Shown here: piece by piece, positions 7,420-11,855 of the stretch
Position numbering within the stretch: position 1 is the first letter of the stretch
Layout: every line of letters begins with the position of its first letter
Source: an uncultured Ruminococcus sp.
GTDB taxonomy: Bacteria > Bacillota > Clostridia > Oscillospirales > Ruminococcaceae
NCBI GenBank assembly: GCA_946186215.1
Contig: CAMHMM010000026.1
Span: forward strand, 1 to 12,230
Reading direction: 5' to 3'
DNA: 12,230 nt
Notes under the pieces: generated by a model
What the model was told of the DNA's origin: nothing
The model's database searches: none
Seen by the model: only the letters and a program-made list of their open reading frames with translations
Translations under genes and position numbers: made by a program

Positions 7420-7467
7420 AAAAAATCCCCTCAGAGCAGACGCAAAAGTGCGAAAGCTCTGAGGAGA
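7420..7467 (-). terminator. Rho-independent terminator of the peptide gene pair
   Basis: On the minus strand a stem of GCTCTGAGG with CCTCAGAGC (nine perfect pairs, extendable with one mismatch) encloses an 18-nt loop that holds a further CGCA/TGCG mini-stem. It ends in six T residues (7425-7420). It begins 34 nt after the stop of the second peptide gene and separates that transcript from the nusB promoter. There is no T tract on the plus side, so it acts on the minus strand only. Confidence 0.88.
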
Positions 7468-7500
7468 TCATTATGATGGCTTTAAGGCTGTGCTGTCAGA

Positions 7501-7716
7501 TCACCACTTTACACGGTTCTTGACTTCATCTTCTATATTATGCTTCTTCCAGTTCCATGGCATGAACGAAGAATCCTTGAGAAATTCTACCATCGCATCC
7601 CACACTTCGTTCTTTCCTCTGTTGCCGCCGCCGCAAAGGAACATTCTTCCTCCGCCAGTTACTGATCCGAGGGTTTCTTCTGTGAGCATGATATCGGTCT
7701 TTCTTGTGGTTGTCAT
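7501..7716 (-). CDS. Double-glycine leader peptide, copy 2 (bacteriocin/secreted-peptide-like)
   Basis: A 71-residue peptide whose N-terminus (residues 1-23, with LTEETLGSVTGGG at 11-23) resembles double-glycine leaders of class II bacteriocins and secreted signal peptides, which C39-peptidase ABC transporters cut after Gly-Gly. Processing after residue 22 would leave 49 residues. The next stretch, RMFLCGGGNRGKNEVW (24-39), is Gly-rich with a single Cys and differs strongly from copy 1. The tail VEFLKDSSFMPWNWKKH (43-59), then IEDEVKNRVKW, is nearly identical between copies. The strong site AAAGGAG, 7 nt before the ATG, argues it is translated. It lies 83 nt after copy 1 and is followed by a terminator. 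I do not recognise the mature peptide. No immunity, transport or maturation gene is visible, so antimicrobial, signalling or other secreted roles remain open. Confidence 0.78.
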   Translation of the reverse strand: MTTTRKTDIMLTEETLGSVTGGGRMFLCGGGNRGKNEVWDAMVEFLKDSSFMPWNWKKHNIEDEVKNRVKW

Positions 7717-7799
7717 AATATTTCTCCTTTTACTTTACCTTATTTATTATTTTATTTCTATTATTTCGTTTATAATGGCTTTAAGGCTATGCTGTCAGA

Positions 7800-8015
7800 T
7801 CACCACATTACGCGGTTCTTGACTTCATCTTCTATAGTAGTGTGCTTCTTCCAGTTCCACGGCATGATCGAAGAGTCCTTGAAAAATTCTACTATAGCTT
7901 TCGCTATCGGCGCGTTTCCATCGAGAGAGCCGGTAAGGAACTTCAGTCCTCCGCCTGATACTGTTTCAAGGTTTTCCTCTGTGAGCATGATATCGACCTT
8001 TCTTGTGGTTGTCAT
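7800..8015 (-). CDS. Double-glycine leader peptide, copy 1 (bacteriocin/secreted-peptide-like)
   Basis: First of the tandem pair, also 71 residues. It starts MTTTRKVDIM and has LTEENLETVSGGG at 11-23, a close match to bacteriocin-type leaders (LTEEELxxVxGG). The predicted cut after Gly22 leaves 49 residues: a variable part LKFLTGSLDGNAPIAKA (24-40), then the conserved tail VEFFKDSSIMPWNWKKH (42-58) and IEDEVKNRVMW. It has no cysteine, so no disulfide or lanthionine bridge is possible. Relative to copy 2 it has one extra residue after KKH and one fewer in the variable part. AAAGGAG stands 7 nt before ATG 8015. It is transcribed away from rpmG. I could not find a convincing minus-strand promoter between 8016 and 8257. 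Function is unknown beyond the leader-based inference of export. Confidence 0.78.
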   Translation of the reverse strand: MTTTRKVDIMLTEENLETVSGGGLKFLTGSLDGNAPIAKAIVEFFKDSSIMPWNWKKHTTIEDEVKNRVMW

Positions 8016-8257
8016 AATATTTCTCCTTTTGCTTCTTATTACTTCGTTTGCTTCGTTTTCAGAGCAGCTTTTCTTGCCCTGACATCTGTTTAACCGAAGT
8101 ATCCGGAAAAAAGGACAAAATATTTTTTTATTTTTATGCAGATCCAGTATTATCTGTGTTTTTCTGTTCCGGCGTGTCCTTAATTACCAATAGCAGGCGT
8201 ATAAACATCTGCAATATGGTGATAATCACCAAAATTGGCCGCAGGGGTAAAATCTCC
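8016..8257. other. Divergent intergenic region between peptide genes and rpmG promoter
   Basis: This AT-rich stretch must hold the promoter of the leftward peptide genes, but I see no -35/-10 pair with good spacing on the minus strand; the best -10-like string, GATAAT near 8154-8159, lacks a partner. It contains an A/T tract (about 8115-8140) and the dyad at 8217-8231. No open reading frame here has coding features. Confidence 0.6.
8217..8231. repeat. Dyad TGGTGAT-A-ATCACCA upstream of the rpmG promoter
   Basis: A perfect 7-bp inverted repeat around one central base, ending 26 bp before the -35 box at 8258. Size and symmetry fit a binding site for a dimeric regulator acting on rpmG, on the divergent peptide genes, or on both. 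As RNA the loop would be too tight for all seven pairs to form. Confidence 0.5.
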
Positions 8258-8286
8258 TTGACAAATTGCCACCGCTGTGATAAAAT
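8258..8286 (+). promoter_or_regulatory. Strong sigma-A-type promoter of rpmG-secE-nusG-rplK-rplA
   Basis: Consensus TTGACA (8258-8263), a 17-bp spacer, then TAAAAT (8281-8286), one base from the consensus. Transcription should start near 8293, giving a leader of about 125 nt before rpmG. This is the best promoter in the window, as expected for ribosomal-protein genes. Confidence 0.92.
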
Positions 8287-8300
8287 AGATATACCTCGTG

Positions 8301-8391
8301 AAAGGTTGCCTTGCGGCGACCTTTTAATATTGTCCGCAGGACGGGCTTTCCGTCACGGATCGAGGGAGGCTTGCCGTCTGCTTTGCAGACG
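8301..8391 (+). promoter_or_regulatory. Structured 5' leader of rpmG with three hairpins
   Basis: Three stems lie between the expected start site and the rpmG ribosome binding site. The first is AAAGGTTGCC with GGCGACCTTT (8301-8324), ten pairs including one G-U with loop TTGC, followed by TTTAATATT. The second is GACGG with CCGTC (8340-8354). The third is CGTCTGC with GCAGACG (8375-8391), loop TTT. A second CCGTC at 8374-8378 overlaps the third stem and could pair with GACGG instead, so alternative folds are possible. The first stem is an imperfect candidate attenuator; I know of no named leader family that it matches. Confidence 0.5.
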
Positions 8392-8416
8392 AGTTCTACA
8401 GGAGGTGCCGTAAGTA

Positions 8417-8566
8417 ATGAGAGTTAAGATCGTTCTGGCTTGCACCGAGTGCAAACAGCGCAACTACAACACGAAGAAGAACAAGAAAAATGATCCCGAC
8501 AGAATTGAGATGAACAAGTACTGCAAGTTCTGCAGGAAACACACTCTTCACAAGGAAACCAAGTGA
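8417..8566 (+). CDS. rpmG: 50S ribosomal protein L33 (zinc-binding form)
   Basis: A 49-residue basic protein of the large ribosomal subunit. It begins MRVKIVLACTECKQRNY and includes KYCKFCRKHTLHKETK; the two CxxC pairs (Cys9/Cys12 and Cys36/Cys39) identify the zinc-ribbon form of L33 rather than the cysteine-free form made under zinc limitation. AGGAGG at 8400-8405 precedes ATG 8417 with a rather long 11-nt spacer. It is the first gene after the strong promoter, and secE follows 15 nt later. The rpmG-secE-nusG order is standard in Firmicutes. Whether a zinc-free paralogue exists elsewhere cannot be seen here. Confidence 0.96.
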   Translation: MRVKIVLACTECKQRNYNTKKNKKNDPDRIEMNKYCKFCRKHTLHKETK

Positions 8567-8581
8567 TCCGGAGGTCTTTTA

Positions 8582-8902
8582 ATGGCAGAGAAAAAATCGG
8601 CTAAGACAGAGACAAAGCCTGCCGCAAAGGAAAAGAAGGATACAGCCAAGGCTTCCGCTAAGGGTGCGGAGAAAAAGTCCGCAAAGAATCAGTCCAAGGG
8701 CAAAAAGGCAAATCCCGTTGCCAAGTATTTCAGAGATCTGAGAAGTGAGTTCAAGAAGGTCGTATGGCCCTCTAAGGAAACTGTCCTGAACAATACGGGC
8801 GTTGTTCTGATGACTATGATCATCACAGGCGCAGGCGTTTTCGTTCTCGACCTTGCCTTTGCAGAGCTCTTCAAAATGCTCATGAGTCTTGTGGGCGGCT
8901 GA
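8582..8902 (+). CDS. secE: Preprotein translocase subunit SecE
   Basis: Membrane subunit that clamps and stabilises SecY in the protein-export channel. The conserved SecE core covers residues 47-104: amphipathic YFRDLRSEFKKVVWPSKET at 49-67, with the hallmark KKVVWPS, then a single membrane helix at about 72-92. The first 45 residues are an added Lys/Ala/Glu-rich, low-complexity tail, probably disordered and facing the cytoplasm. Such tails occur in SecE proteins of many Firmicutes and actinobacteria, but are absent from minimal single-helix forms of about 60 residues. At 106 residues it is thus longer than the minimum. The ribosome binding site GGAGG lies just before ATG 8582; nusG begins 33 nt downstream. 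Confidence 0.95.
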   Translation: MAEKKSAKTETKPAAKEKKDTAKASAKGAEKKSAKNQSKGKKANPVAKYFRDLRSEFKKVVWPSKETVLNNTGVVLMTMIITGAGVFVLDLAFAELFKMLMSLVGG

Positions 8903-8935
8903 TAATGGGTTTCTTTTTACTGTGAGGGATTTTGT

Positions 8936-9481
8936 ATGTCAGAACAAGCTAAATGGTATGTAGTACATACATACTCGGGCTACGAGAACAAAGTGGCGCA
9001 GACCATAATGACCGTAGCTGAAAACCGTCACCACACCGACCTTATCCTTGATGTCCGCATCCCCACCGAAAAGGTGCAGGAAACCAACGAAAAGGGTGAG
9101 ACCAAGGAAGTGGAGCACAAGATATTCCCCGGCTATGTGCTGGTGAAGATGGTGCTCAATGACGACAGCTGGTATGATGTACGCAACACAAGGGGTGTGA
9201 CCGGATTTGTAGGCCCCGGCGGAAAGGCTGTTCCTCTCACAGATGCAGAGGTGGCACATTTCGGAGTTGAGTCCGGTACAGAGGTCAGGACTGTCACGAG
9301 CTTTGCTGTCAAGGAAGGCGACAGCGTCAGGATCAGTGACGGTACGATGGAAGGCTTCGTGGGTGTGGTCAAGACCATTCATCCCGAAAGTCTTACAGCA
9401 GATGTCAGCGTTTCATGGTTCGGCCGCGAAACTATCGCGGAGGTTGAGCTTTCAAAGCTCTCCGTTGCCGAGGATGAATGA
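8936..9481 (+). CDS. nusG: Transcription termination/antitermination protein NusG
   Basis: Universal transcription factor that binds the RNA polymerase clamp and affects pausing, termination and coupling to ribosomes. The 181 residues show the NGN domain at about 6-108 (AKWYVVHTYSGYENKVAQ; HKIFPGYVLVKMVLNDDSWY; VRNTRGVTGFVGPGGKAVPL) and the KOW domain at about 122-178 (FAVKEGDSVRISDGTMEGFV, then GVVKTIHPE). Length and motifs are canonical, with no inserted domain, so this is the housekeeping NusG rather than a specialised LoaP/RfaH paralogue. GAGGG precedes the ATG. It lies between secE and the L11 gene, the usual place. A 72-nt gap containing a small hairpin separates it from rplK. Confidence 0.97.
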   Translation: MSEQAKWYVVHTYSGYENKVAQTIMTVAENRHHTDLILDVRIPTEKVQETNEKGETKEVEHKIFPGYVLVKMVLNDDSWYDVRNTRGVTGFVGPGGKAVPLTDAEVAHFGVESGTEVRTVTSFAVKEGDSVRISDGTMEGFVGVVKTIHPESLTADVSVSWFGRETIAEVELSKLSVAEDE

Positions 9482-9512
9482 GCCGCATACATCACAAAAT
9501 CTTGTTTTTCGC

Positions 9513-9530
9513 ATGAAGCGAATGCTTCAT
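9513..9530 (+). repeat. Hairpin in the nusG-rplK gap
   Basis: ATGAAGC and GCTTCAT form seven perfect pairs around GAAT, 10 nt before the rplK ribosome binding site. It is not followed by a T run, so is unlikely to terminate. In other bacteria L1 represses the L11-L1 message by binding its leader; this could be part of such a site, but no L1-specific motif was confirmed. Confidence 0.45.
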
Positions 9531-9553
9531 AATGTTATTTGGAGGTGCGCCGT

Positions 9554-9979
9554 ATGGCACAGAAGGTTGTTGGCTTAATTAAGCTTCAGATCGCAGCAGG
9601 TAAGGCTACACCTGCTCCTCCGGTTGGTCCGGCACTCGGACAGCACGGAGTTAATATAATGGCTTTCACAAAGGAATTCAACGAAAGAACAAAGAATGAC
9701 ATCGGTCTTATCATCCCCGTTGTTATCACTGTTTATGCAGACCGTTCTTTCTCCTTTATCACAAAGACTCCCCCCGCAGCAGTTCTTATCAAGAAGGCTA
9801 TCGGTATCGAGAGCGGTTCCGGTGTTCCCAACAAGACCAAGGTCGGCAAGATCACCAAGGATCAGATAAGAAAGATCGCTGAGACCAAGATGCCCGACCT
9901 CAATGCAGCAAGCGTTGAGACCGCTATGAGCATGATCGCAGGTACTGCACGCTCAATGGGCGTTGAGGTAGTAGATTGA
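9554..9979 (+). CDS. rplK: 50S ribosomal protein L11
   Basis: The 141-residue protein of the GTPase-associated centre, which binds 23S rRNA with L10 and is needed for stringent-response activation by RelA. It begins AQKVVGLIKLQIAAGKATP, contains PPVGPALGQHGVNIMAFTKE (N-terminal domain, the region targeted by thiopeptides), then TKTPPAAVLIKKA and GKITKDQIRKIAETKMPDL in the rRNA-binding C-terminal domain. ATG at 9554 has GGAGG (9541-9545) 8 nt upstream; an in-frame TTG at 9539 falls on that site and is not used. It is followed after 16 nt by rplA. Codon choice shifts here to the GCT/GTT/AAG-rich pattern of highly expressed genes. Confidence 0.98.
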   Translation: MAQKVVGLIKLQIAAGKATPAPPVGPALGQHGVNIMAFTKEFNERTKNDIGLIIPVVITVYADRSFSFITKTPPAAVLIKKAIGIESGSGVPNKTKVGKITKDQIRKIAETKMPDLNAASVETAMSMIAGTARSMGVEVVD

Positions 9980-9995
9980 GAGGGAGGATCAGAAG

Positions 9996-10691
9996 ATGAA
10001 ACACGGTAAGAAGTATACAGAAAGCGCTAAGCTTATCGAGCCGGGCAGAGCTTATGAAACAGCTGATGCTATGGCAATTGTTTGCAAGGGCGCTACAGCT
10101 AAGTTTGACGAAACTGTTGAAGTTCATGTTCGTCTCGGTGTTGACGGCCGTCATGCCGATCAGCAGGTTAGAGGCGCAGTTATCCTCCCCAACGGAACAG
10201 GTAAGAATGTAAGAGTTCTCGTGTTCTGCAAGGAAGATAAGTATGAGGCTGCTAAGGCAGCAGGCGCTGAGTATGTCGGCGGTATGGACATGGTTGAGAA
10301 GATCACCAAGGAAAACTGGTTCGATTTCGATGTTGTTATCGCATCTCCCGACATGATGGGCGTTGTTGGCCGTCTCGGTAAGATCCTCGGTCCCCGCGGA
10401 CTTATGCCTAACCCCAAGGCTGGTACCGTTGCTCCTGATGTAGCTAAGGCTATCACAGAAGCTAAGGCTGGTAAGATCGAGTACCGTCTTGACAAGACCA
10501 ATATCATCCACTGCCCCATCGGAAAGGTTTCCTTCGGCGCAGAGAAGCTCAGCGAGAACTTTGAAACACTTCTCGAGGCTATCGTAAAGGCTAAGCCCGC
10601 TGCAGCAAAGGGTACTTACCTCAAGAGCTGCGCAGTTGCATCAACAATGGGTATCGGCGTTCCCGTTGCTACTCAGAAGTACGGTGTCTGA
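9996..10691 (+). CDS. rplA: 50S ribosomal protein L1
   Basis: Large-subunit protein of the L1 stalk, which moves deacylated tRNA out of the E site; in several bacteria it also represses its own message. The 231 residues are canonical: KHGKKYTESAKLIEPGRAY at the start, DETVEVHVRLGVD at 38-50, QQVRGAVILPNGTGK at 56-70, and the signature GRLGKILGPRGLMPNPKAGT at 125-144, with GKVSFGAEKLSENF in the C-terminal half. GGAGG precedes the ATG. It ends the visible rpmG cluster. The rplJ and rplL genes, which follow rplA in most bacteria, are absent here, and a strong hairpin stands 96 nt downstream. Confidence 0.98.
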   Translation: MKHGKKYTESAKLIEPGRAYETADAMAIVCKGATAKFDETVEVHVRLGVDGRHADQQVRGAVILPNGTGKNVRVLVFCKEDKYEAAKAAGAEYVGGMDMVEKITKENWFDFDVVIASPDMMGVVGRLGKILGPRGLMPNPKAGTVAPDVAKAITEAKAGKIEYRLDKTNIIHCPIGKVSFGAEKLSENFETLLEAIVKAKPAAAKGTYLKSCAVASTMGIGVPVATQKYGV

Positions 10692-10786
10692 TCCGTCTGA
10701 TGCATAATAACTGCATGGATGCGCAATGCACAATGCTTCAGGAAGCACTGATCAAATAGTATAAGCCATTTTATGTGTGCGTTTCC

Positions 10787-10821
10787 ATGTGTCTTCCCCG
10801 TCCTTGGCGGGGAAGACACAT
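10787..10821 (+). terminator. Strong hairpin terminator after rplA
   Basis: ATGTGTCTTCCCCG and CGGGGAAGACACAT form 14 perfect pairs around the loop TCCTTGG. The 3' tail TTGTTAAAT is only moderately T-rich. Its position after the last gene of the ribosomal cluster and its stability favour termination. The outer pairs are nearly symmetrical, but the flank on the minus strand carries no clear T run. Confidence 0.75.
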
Positions 10822-10903
10822 TTGTTAAATATCACTTAAACGGTCGGCTGAATGCTGCTCATATGTGAAGCTTAAGTGTGTTGTGCGATCAGGAAAGGTC
10901 AAT

Positions 10904-11677
10904 ATGAAGAAGAAAACGGCAGCACTGTGTCTCTCCTATGCCTTTCTTATGTGCGGCTGCACCGGCGGGAAAGCTCCCGCTGTTCAGGAGGCAGGCTTTG
11001 ACGAGATACTGACATTCACGGGTATCACAGTCGAGGAGACCACACAGGCGCTTACAGATGATACTGAGAAAAAGGTCACAGAGACAACGACGGCCTCTGC
11101 TGCGTCTGTCACAGAGACTGAAGAGACAACACTGACGGAGAAAGCTCCGGCAGATGATACAGTCTCTGCCTCACAGTCCGTGACAGGCAGCGAAAGTGCG
11201 GAAAGCACGGAGTCTCCCGCATCCGTTACGGATGATACCGGGACGGAGGAGCCGGAGGAACCTGCACCGATGATCATCTTCGGCGGCAGGGAGTATATAC
11301 TTTCGGAGGAGACTGTTGAAGCAGATGCGGACTTTTTCTTTGCGGGAATAGTAGCAAAGTTTACCGACAGGCCGGAGGAGGATTATTCATCCAACTTTGC
11401 GCCCGTGGGCACGGGAATCTATTATCCGCAGCTTGGAAACAAGGATATTATCGCAGTGTCGATAGGTTCGTCCGCGGATTTCACACTGCTTTATGCGGCT
11501 GATGATGAAGCGGAGGAAGAGCCTGCCGAAACATCCGTTCCGGAGATAGTTTTCGAGGAAATAGAATCCGTTGTTTCCGTTCTGGGAACAGAAGCTGCAG
11601 AGACCGCACAGACCGCGGCTGAGACGGACGGAGATATATCTGTGTCCGATTCTGCGGCAAATGATGCTATTGAATAA
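10904..11677 (+). CDS. Predicted lipoprotein, acidic and Thr/Ser/Glu-rich, unknown function
   Basis: A 257-residue protein I do not recognise. Residues 1-18 look like a lipoprotein signal (MKKKTAALCLSYAFLMCG), with Cys19 as the likely lipidated residue; the box Met-Cys-Gly-Cys is imperfect. Residues 45-122 form a low-complexity linker rich in Thr, Ser, Glu and Ala, typical of extracellular spacers. A compact, probably beta-rich domain follows at about 123-199, with PMIIFGGREYILSEETVEA, GTGIYYPQLGNKD and SIGSSADFTLLYA. The end (200-257) is again acidic and low in complexity. ATG 10904 is chosen because AGGAAAGG precedes it and the signal starts there; an in-frame ATG at 10865 adds 13 poor-fitting residues. 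It stands alone between a terminator and the rpsB promoter, with no clear promoter of its own. A surface location is inferred. Confidence 0.8.
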   Translation: MKKKTAALCLSYAFLMCGCTGGKAPAVQEAGFDEILTFTGITVEETTQALTDDTEKKVTETTTASAASVTETEETTLTEKAPADDTVSASQSVTGSESAESTESPASVTDDTGTEEPEEPAPMIIFGGREYILSEETVEADADFFFAGIVAKFTDRPEEDYSSNFAPVGTGIYYPQLGNKDIIAVSIGSSADFTLLYAADDEAEEEPAETSVPEIVFEEIESVVSVLGTEAAETAQTAAETDGDISVSDSAANDAIE

Positions 11678-11704
11678 TGCCGATGCCGCAGATAAAGTAA
11701 AATT

Positions 11705-11718
11705 TGTGAAAATTCACA
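11705..11718. repeat. Dyad just upstream of the rpsB promoter
   Basis: TGTGAAAATTCACA is a perfect 14-bp inverted repeat ending one base before the -35 box at 11720. It has the TGTGA/TCACA half-sites of CRP/FNR-like regulators, but with a 4-bp spacer, and it resembles a catabolite-response (cre) element without the central CG. Regulator identity is not determined. Confidence 0.55.
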
Positions 11719-11719
11719 G

Positions 11720-11748
11720 TTGAATATATCTGCGCGGCATGGTAAAAT
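11720..11748 (+). promoter_or_regulatory. Sigma-A-type promoter of rpsB
   Basis: TTGAAT (11720-11725), a 17-bp spacer, and TAAAAT (11743-11748). The expected start near 11755 gives a leader of about 100 nt to rpsB. It lies after the lipoprotein stop and indicates that rpsB is separately transcribed. Confidence 0.85.
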
Positions 11749-11789
11749 ATTTATTGGTGCCTTTGAGCACATTACACACGCACGGGCGG

Positions 11790-11843
11790 TGTTGGTCGGT
11801 CTGCGGACTGTTTGATTATCGCTGTGCGGAGGAATAACCAACA
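11790..11843 (+). promoter_or_regulatory. rpsB leader stem that abuts the ribosome binding site
   Basis: TGTTGGT (11790-11796) and ACCAACA (11837-11843) are perfectly complementary and enclose about 40 nt with a weak inner GTC/GAC stem. The 3' arm runs directly into the AGGAGG of rpsB, sharing its first A. A stem at this place could control ribosome access, for example by S2 autoregulation, which is known for rpsB in Escherichia coli. No known leader family was recognised. Confidence 0.45.
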
Positions 11844-11855
11844 GGAGGAACTAAC

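Larger units (their letters stand above)
7473..8039. repeat. Tandem duplication, 299-bp period
   Basis: Two copies, about 7473-7740 and 7772-8039, are offset by exactly 299 bp at both ends. Each copy contains one peptide gene, its ribosome binding site block (AAAGGAG to the ATG, nearly identical), and about 28 bp after the stop (GGCTTTAAGGCT on the plus strand). Small compensating insertions and deletions occur inside the genes. The edges are approximate. The arrangement indicates duplication of a whole gene unit. Confidence 0.9.

Noticed and set aside
7393..7476. A 27-codon plus-strand reading frame starting ATG TGT GCC, with AAAGGAG 9-10 nt upstream.
   Set aside because: It runs through the stem and loop of the minus-strand terminator, has no promoter seen on the plus strand, and its product resembles nothing recognised. 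The ribosome-site match is probably chance.
7490..8082. Plus-strand frames of 97-110 codons opposite the peptide genes, present in both repeat copies.
   Set aside because: They mirror the minus-strand peptide genes, whose ribosome binding sites and leaders are convincing. Their repetition is explained by the tandem duplication.
8016..8257. Possible minus-strand promoter for the peptide genes (GATAAT near 8154-8159, TATTTT near 8120).
   Set aside because: No -35 box with 16-18 bp spacing could be matched to either, so no call is made.
8048..8413. A 121-codon plus-strand frame spanning the rpmG promoter and leader.
   Set aside because: It contains the -35/-10 elements and the hairpins, has no ribosome binding site of note, and overlaps no homologous protein pattern. 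It is a non-coding frame.
9539..9553. Upstream TTG start for rplK adding five residues.
   Set aside because: The codons are the ribosome binding site itself; L11 normally starts with the AQKV-type sequence encoded from 9554.
9924..10519. Minus-strand frames of 119-195 codons inside rplA.
   Set aside because: Highly expressed genes with biased codons often leave open antisense frames; rplA is certain.
10734..10747. Inverted repeat TGCTTC-AG-GAAGCA downstream of rplA.
   Set aside because: The two-base loop cannot form as drawn, no T run follows, and the stronger hairpin at 10787-10821 explains termination.
10984..11277. Minus-strand frame of 97 codons, Ser/Val-rich, opposite the lipoprotein gene.
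   Set aside because: Its composition is the mirror of the Thr/Glu-rich linker on the plus strand, with no ribosome binding site or conserved feature.
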